From: Methanobacteriota archaeon
Lineage (GTDB): Archaea; JACRDV01
Length of the DNA: 8,896 bases
Assembly (NCBI GenBank): GCA_024860865.1
Contig: JACRDV010000119.1
Coordinates: 1-8,896 of the forward strand
Reading direction: 5' to 3'
The first letter of the stretch is position 1. Each line of letters starts with the position of its first letter. This document shows, in pieces, positions 5,673 to 8,896 of this stretch. A program made the translations under genes and the position numbers. The notes beneath the pieces were generated by a model that made no database searches, was not told the origin of the DNA, and worked only from the letters and a program-made list of their open reading frames with translations.

Positions 5673-6479
5673 CTAAATTACACATACATGGCCGTATTCT
5701 AATTGTGAAACATCAGTGATAGTAGGATTCTCTCCACACACAGGGCATTTCGGATCTTTATTGATCTGAAATTCGTTAAAAGCCATGTTAATTGCATCAT
5801 AAATCAATAATCTACCTTTGAGAAGAGTTCCTATTTTCAATATGTACTTTAGAACTTCAGTCGATTGTATTAGCGCAATAGTGCCCGGGACAGTTCCCAA
5901 AACTCCGCCTTCTTGGCAGGATGGAATCAATCCTTCTGGGGGCTGTTCCGGGAAAATACATCTATAGCAAGGTGTTTCGCCAGGTATAATTGTGGTGACT
6001 TGTCCTTCAAACCTAAAGACACTACCGTGGAATATTGGCTTCTTTTGAATTACACATGCATCATTTATTAAAAACCTAGTTGGAAAATTATCAGACCCAT
6101 CGAGAACGGCATCATAATCTTTTATTATATCAAAAACATTTTTGGGAGTGACCATAGTTTGAAAAGTTTCAACTTTCACATTTGGATTTAAACTTTCTAT
6201 GAATTCTTTGGCAGATTCAGTTTTTGGTTTTCCAATATCTTTAGTTAAATGAATGACCTGCCTTTGGAGATTACTTACATCAACTTTATCAAAGTCTATG
6301 ACTCCAAGTGTTCCAATGCCGGCAGCTGCAAGATATATTAACGCTGGTGCACCAAGTCCGCCGGCACCAACTACTAAAATTTTGGCGCTCCTTAATTTCT
6401 TCTGACCCTTACCTCCAACTTCATTCAAAATTATTTGGCGACTGTATCTCTTAATCTCTTCTTCTGTGAATCCAAGCAT
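5673..6479 (-). CDS. moeB: MoeB/ThiF/UbaA-like E1 adenylyltransferase
   Basis: Activates the C-terminal glycine of a ubiquitin-like sulfur carrier as an acyl-adenylate, the step before thiocarboxylate formation or protein conjugation. It has 268 residues, the usual single-domain MoeB/ThiF length, with no rhodanese domain. Motifs: ATP loop VVGAGGLGAP at 36-45, DFDKVDVSNLQRQV at 62-75, DGSDNFPTRFLIND at 127-140, zinc cysteines C171-x2-C174 and C-x2-C in KCPVCG near 244-247 (spacing as in MoeB), and Cys188 in PSCQEGGVLG at the conserved cysteine loop. The ATG at 6479 has a GGGAG site. It lies 29 bases after the carrier gene, so the two are a substrate-enzyme pair. The family does not separate molybdopterin, thiamine, SAMP or amino-acid sulfur roles by sequence; context favours amino-acid sulfur transfer or sampylation. 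Confidence 0.92.
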   Translation of the reverse strand: MLGFTEEEIKRYSRQIILNEVGGKGQKKLRSAKILVVGAGGLGAPALIYLAAAGIGTLGVIDFDKVDVSNLQRQVIHLTKDIGKPKTESAKEFIESLNPNVKVETFQTMVTPKNVFDIIKDYDAVLDGSDNFPTRFLINDACVIQKKPIFHGSVFRFEGQVTTIIPGETPCYRCIFPEQPPEGLIPSCQEGGVLGTVPGTIALIQSTEVLKYILKIGTLLKGRLLIYDAINMAFNEFQINKDPKCPVCGENPTITDVSQLEYGHVCVI

Positions 6480-6508
6480 TGAACTCCCTTATAAAAAATT
6501 TTAGATTA

Positions 6509-6790
6509 TTAACCTCCAGAAACAGCTGGTAAGATTGAAACTTCATCATTATCTTTAAGCGGCGTTTTTAAACCACCAGTAAGCCGAGTATCTTTTCCAT
6601 TTACAAAAACGTTTATAAACCTGCGAACTTTACCAGTTTTCTGGTCAATTAATCTTTCTTTGAAATCGTTTCCATATTTTGCAATGAGTTCTTCTACTAG
6701 CTGCTCGACCGTTGTTGCGTTTATATCGGTTTCTTTCTCTTGATTTGTTACAGCAGTCAAAACTGACGAGAAGCGCACTTTTACCGCCAG
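6509..6790 (-). CDS. MoaD/ThiS/SAMP-like ubiquitin-fold sulfur carrier
   Basis: Ubiquitin-fold carrier ending in VSGG, the C-terminal Gly-Gly needed for adenylation and thiocarboxylation. The pattern RFSSVL, a helix VEQLVEELIAKYG, FINVFVNGKD and DNDEVSILPAVSGG fits MoaD/ThiS, CysO and SAMP proteins. The first usual start codon is GTG at 6778 (89 residues), but it has only a weak site and cuts into the first strand. The frame stays open upstream, and a GGAGGG site at about 6797-6802 lies 6-7 bases before a CTG at 6790, which would give xAVKVRFSSVL, matching the family's normal N-terminus. I extend to 6790 on that basis; if CTG is not used the start is 6778. First gene of the operon. It is the probable substrate of the neighbouring E1 and of the JAMM protease. 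Confidence 0.85.
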   Translation of the reverse strand: MAVKVRFSSVLTAVTNQEKETDINATTVEQLVEELIAKYGNDFKERLIDQKTGKVRRFINVFVNGKDTRLTGGLKTPLKDNDEVSILPAVSGG

Positions 6791-6941
6791 ATTTAACCCT
6801 CCACGGCTCTCTGCATCGATAAAGTTTTAATAAATAAAACATTAAATTATACGTAAGAGTAATTTTAGAGCAAATTACTATTATATATCATTTTTCTCAT
6901 AAAATATGACTGTGAGTAATAAAAATTAATGAGATGAGAAA
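6791..6941. promoter_or_regulatory. Divergent promoter region of the sulfur operon and the XRE-CBS gene
   Basis: The gap contains a perfect inverted repeat, AGTAATTT at 6858-6865 and AAATTACT at 6872-6879, with a 6-base spacer, between the two promoters. A plus-strand TATA-like TTATATATC at 6881-6889 abuts it, and a minus-strand TATA-like GTTTTATTTATTAAAAC spans 6824-6840. A second pair, TTTCTCAT at 6893-6900 and ATGAGAAA at 6934-6941, flanks the presumed start site of the regulator gene and ends at its start codon. The layout suits autoregulation by the XRE-CBS protein and control of the operon (inference). Confidence 0.5.
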
Positions 6942-7505
6942 TTGGCCGAAGAATTTGACCAAGAAGAAATTAAACGATTAAGAAGACAAGCAAATATAAC
7001 TCAAACTGAATTAGCAAAACGAGCAGGTGTAAGTCAGTCGTTAATTGCGCGGATAGAAGCAGGCACGCTCGATCCAAGACTTTCTACCTTTAAAAAAATA
7101 TTGGATGCGCTCAAGCAAGTTCAAGTTGAGAAAAAACGCAAAGTCGAGGAACTAATGAGCAGCCCAGTTATCTATGTTGGCCCGGATGATACTGTTGTTA
7201 AAGTTGCGCGATTGATGCAAAAAAATTCTATTTCCCAACTTCCAGTTTTAGACAAGGGAATTCAGGTAGGTAGTGTTTCAGAAACTAGCGTAATTAATAG
7301 GATAGCCACAGAAGGGGATCCAACTAGGCTTGTAAATCTAAAAGTAGGAGAAATAATGGAGGATCCCTTTCCAACAGTTAGTAAAACTGCTAACCTAGAT
7401 GTTGCAGTTTCATTATTGCGAAGTTCTCCTGCCGTATTAGTTGTAGATAAGGGGAGAGCAGTCGGAATAATTGCAAAAGCTGATGCAATCAAACTGTTGC
7501 GCTAA
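6942..7505 (+). CDS. XRE-type HTH regulator with two CBS domains
   Basis: Transcription regulator of 187 residues. An XRE/Cro helix-turn-helix spans about residues 10-60, with recognition region TELAKRAGVSQSLIARIEAG. Two CBS domains follow (about 67-125 and 129-187; LMSSPVIYVGPDDTVVKVA and IMEDPFPTVSKTANLDVAV), together forming one Bateman module that usually binds adenine nucleotides, SAM or similar ligands. This HTH-CBS arrangement is common in archaea. The start is TTG at 6942. A nearby ATG at 6934 is out of frame, and only a weak GATGAG-like site precedes the TTG. It diverges from the sulfur-carrier operon across an inverted repeat, so it is a good candidate for that operon's regulator. 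Its ligand might be SAM or an adenylated metabolite (inference). Confidence 0.9.
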   Translation: MAEEFDQEEIKRLRRQANITQTELAKRAGVSQSLIARIEAGTLDPRLSTFKKILDALKQVQVEKKRKVEELMSSPVIYVGPDDTVVKVARLMQKNSISQLPVLDKGIQVGSVSETSVINRIATEGDPTRLVNLKVGEIMEDPFPTVSKTANLDVAVSLLRSSPAVLVVDKGRAVGIIAKADAIKLLR

Positions 7506-7530
7506 TTTAGGATTTGAGCGTTAAGGCTAG

Positions 7531-7541
7531 TTTTTTAAAAA
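7531..7541. terminator. Bidirectional T/A-run between convergent genes
   Basis: TTTTTTAAAAA in the 36-base gap gives six T for the plus-strand regulator gene and five T for the minus-strand membrane protein gene, immediately after its stop. This suits termination of both transcripts. Confidence 0.4.
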
Positions 7542-7886
7542 TTATCTTTGGGCTCTATTACACTCTGTACAGAAAATTGTATCAGCAGGCATTTCAGCTC
7601 CACAAAATTTGCATTGTTGTACTTGAACTTGAGGCTGAATCATTAGTCTCTCTCTTGGAGTAGCTCCGTATATTGCCCATCCTAAACCAATAATAGCAAT
7701 AATTGCTCCTAACAATTCCATATAGAGGGCTTGGCCATACTCAACCGTGGGTGAGCCATAAAAGCCGTAAATACCCGCCTTCTCCATTCCTGTTTGATAA
7801 ATTTGGATCGCTATTAAGCCGTATACAAATATCAATACGCCAATTGCAAGTAAAAACATGCCAAAACCGAAATATCCAGCGCGCAT
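7542..7886 (-). CDS. Two-helix membrane protein with C-terminal zinc ribbon
   Basis: A small membrane protein of 114 residues. A hydrophobic segment at about residues 6-29 (FGFGMFLLAIGVLIFVYGLI) and another at about 53-76 (LLGAIIAIIGLGWAIYGAT) are joined by a short polar loop. The C-terminal tail carries CKFCG and CTEC in a C-x2-C-x11-C-x2-C zinc ribbon. This architecture is frequent in archaea and has no assigned function that I know of. The ATG at 7886 has a GAGAGG ribosome site and lies 12 bases after the SepCysS stop, so the two are probably co-transcribed. Whether it has anything to do with cysteine-tRNA synthesis is unknown. Confidence 0.8.
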   Translation of the reverse strand: MRAGYFGFGMFLLAIGVLIFVYGLIAIQIYQTGMEKAGIYGFYGSPTVEYGQALYMELLGAIIAIIGLGWAIYGATPRERLMIQPQVQVQQCKFCGAEMPADTIFCTECNRAQR

Positions 7887-7898
7887 AGATCCTCTCGA

Positions 7899-8896
7899 TT
7901 ATTGTTTTATATTAAATTCTTTTGTGTATTTTTCAACAATATCAAAAAAAGCATCGTGAAGGTTTGTCAATCCCTCTGAGCTTAGTCCATAAGTCGAAAG
8001 TTTAACATGCTTGCTCAATCCACGGTGTAATCCAATAAATCCGTGCTTCTCCATTTCTTCAGCCAAGAAGAATCCCTTGCGCTTATGGTGCTTTGAGATT
8101 TCCCAAAAAATTGGAGTTTCCAAATGAATCAAATGGTGGTTATGAGGTCTTTCTCCAATAATCATTATGCCTTGGATATTTTCTATTTCTTGTATAAACC
8201 ATCCGATTTTTTTTAACTCTTCACCCCAAGTTTTTGTGCGTTCTACCACATATGGAAATGATAACATTGAACTAATTAGTGGGATACCACCAACGCTGCA
8301 TCCAAAAACATTTGGAATTTTTTTTCCAAAGACTCGGCCAGTCCAATCTGGTTTTATTGTTGATGGAGCAAATGCCTTTTTTCCCCACTCATAAGAGGTT
8401 ATTAAAAAACCAAGCGGTCCCAGAGATGCCATTGATTTGTGAGCAGATATTGTCAAAAAATCAGCCTTAAAATCTCGCATATTAACTGGCATGACCCCGC
8501 CAGTATATGCTGCATTCACCATGTAAGGTATTCCATAATCCTCTGCTATTTTCCCAACTTCTTTTACTGGATTAAGATTGCCATAATATGGCTCAACGTG
8601 AGTTAAAACTAAGAGAGCTGGAAGTTTTTCACTTTGGCTTTTAACTTGTTCGATTTTTTCCACAAAGTCCTCTGTCCTCACTTTATATTCTGGATACCCT
8701 GTGTTCGTAGGTTCCACTAGTTGTAGGCCAGCCATTTCAGCAGCAATTGCGGTTGAATAATGGCATAAAGGATCTGCCACTATTATGTTTGTGTAGTCTT
8801 TTGATCCTTCAACTTTCAAGCTTTCGGCTATTGTTCTAACAACTGCGAATTGGGCTGCGCGGCATCCAAATGTATGTTCTGCGACATCTCCGCCAA
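7899..8896 (-). CDS. pscS: Sep-tRNA:Cys-tRNA synthase (partial, N-terminus beyond window)
   Basis: SepCysS converts O-phosphoseryl-tRNA(Cys), made by SepRS, into cysteinyl-tRNA(Cys) with PLP and a sulfur donor. It is the archaeal tRNA-dependent route to cysteine. The visible 331 residues begin GGDVAEHTFGCRAAQFAV and run off the right edge, so roughly the first 50-60 residues, including the N-terminal cysteine pair of the family, are not seen. The PLP lysine lies in SAHKSMASLGPLGF. The third conserved cysteine is in FGCSVGGIPLISSMLSFP. ERPHNHHLIHLETPIF and KHVKLSTYGL are family blocks near the C-terminus. The TTG at 8819 is internal and is not the start. Its presence implies SepRS elsewhere in the genome. 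The membrane zinc-ribbon gene follows 12 bases downstream. Confidence 0.92.
   Translation of the reverse strand, partial: GGDVAEHTFGCRAAQFAVVRTIAESLKVEGSKDYTNIIVADPLCHYSTAIAAEMAGLQLVEPTNTGYPEYKVRTEDFVEKIEQVKSQSEKLPALLVLTHVEPYYGNLNPVKEVGKIAEDYGIPYMVNAAYTGGVMPVNMRDFKADFLTISAHKSMASLGPLGFLITSYEWGKKAFAPSTIKPDWTGRVFGKKIPNVFGCSVGGIPLISSMLSFPYVVERTKTWGEELKKIGWFIQEIENIQGIMIIGERPHNHHLIHLETPIFWEISKHHKRKGFFLAEEMEKHGFIGLHRGLSKHVKLSTYGLSSEGLTNLHDAFFDIVEKYTKEFNIKQ

Noticed and set aside
6645-6842. 65-codon minus-strand frame over the carrier gene start
   Set aside because: It overlaps the carrier gene in another frame and its product is arginine-rich and family-less; the GG-tailed ubiquitin-fold frame is clearly the real one.
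1-8896. CRISPR array, tRNA or rRNA genes, insertion sequence
   Set aside because: No regularly spaced repeats, cloverleaf-like segments, rRNA signatures, transposase motifs or paired terminal repeats were seen on reading both strands.

Overview
The window looks like a piece of an archaeal chromosome. AT-rich TATA-like boxes lie upstream of several genes. Gene content is typically archaeal: a tRNA-dependent cysteine enzyme (SepCysS), an XRE-CBS regulator, a Thi4-type thiazole synthase, a DUF483-like protein, and a MoaD/SAMP-like protein with a MoeB/ThiF-like E1 and a JAMM protease. Shine-Dalgarno sites are used within the operons. The overall flavour is Bathyarchaeia-like or another mesophilic TACK or euryarchaeal lineage, but the rank cannot be fixed from the sequence alone. 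Nearly all recognisable genes handle sulfur or sulfur-containing cofactors, and most lie on the minus strand.

Layout from left to right. 1-680 (minus): 5' part of a Thi4 thiazole synthase. 765-1184 (minus): a small JAMM/MPN+ metalloprotease. It is divergent from an orphan plus-strand gene (1311-2264), and the two share an AT-rich promoter region with a long inverted repeat. 2351-3580 is an accessory-looking patch. It holds an AbiEii-like nucleotidyltransferase that seems to lack its N-terminal GG motif and sits behind an 18-bp perfect palindrome, a possible overlapping 35-codon ORF, and a remnant of a phospholipase D-like gene.

3583-6790 (minus) is the core operon, in transcription order: MoaD/ThiS-like sulfur carrier ending in GG, MoeB/ThiF-like adenylyltransferase, TusA, DUF483-like cysteine-rich protein, and a zinc-ribbon threonine synthase-like PLP enzyme. 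Gaps are short, with ribosome sites between genes. A plus-strand XRE-CBS regulator (6942-7505) diverges from this operon across a region carrying a perfect 8+6+8 inverted repeat. 7542-7886 and 7899-8896 (minus) are a two-helix membrane zinc-ribbon protein and the 3' part of SepCysS, which form a short operon.

How they may work together (inference). The E1-like protein would adenylate the carrier's C-terminal glycine, and sulfur, perhaps relayed by TusA, would make a thiocarboxylate. The PLP enzyme could use that thiocarboxylate to sulfhydrylate a phosphorylated amino acid, and the JAMM protease would release the product. This mirrors the bacterial CysO/CysM/Mec and HcyS/MetY/HcyD systems, but with a threonine synthase-type PLP enzyme and an added DUF483 protein. 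With SepCysS and Thi4 close by, the window reads as an archaeal sulfur-assimilation neighbourhood. The simpler reading, an ordinary threonine synthase beside a SAMP/molybdopterin-type sulfur carrier system, cannot be excluded.
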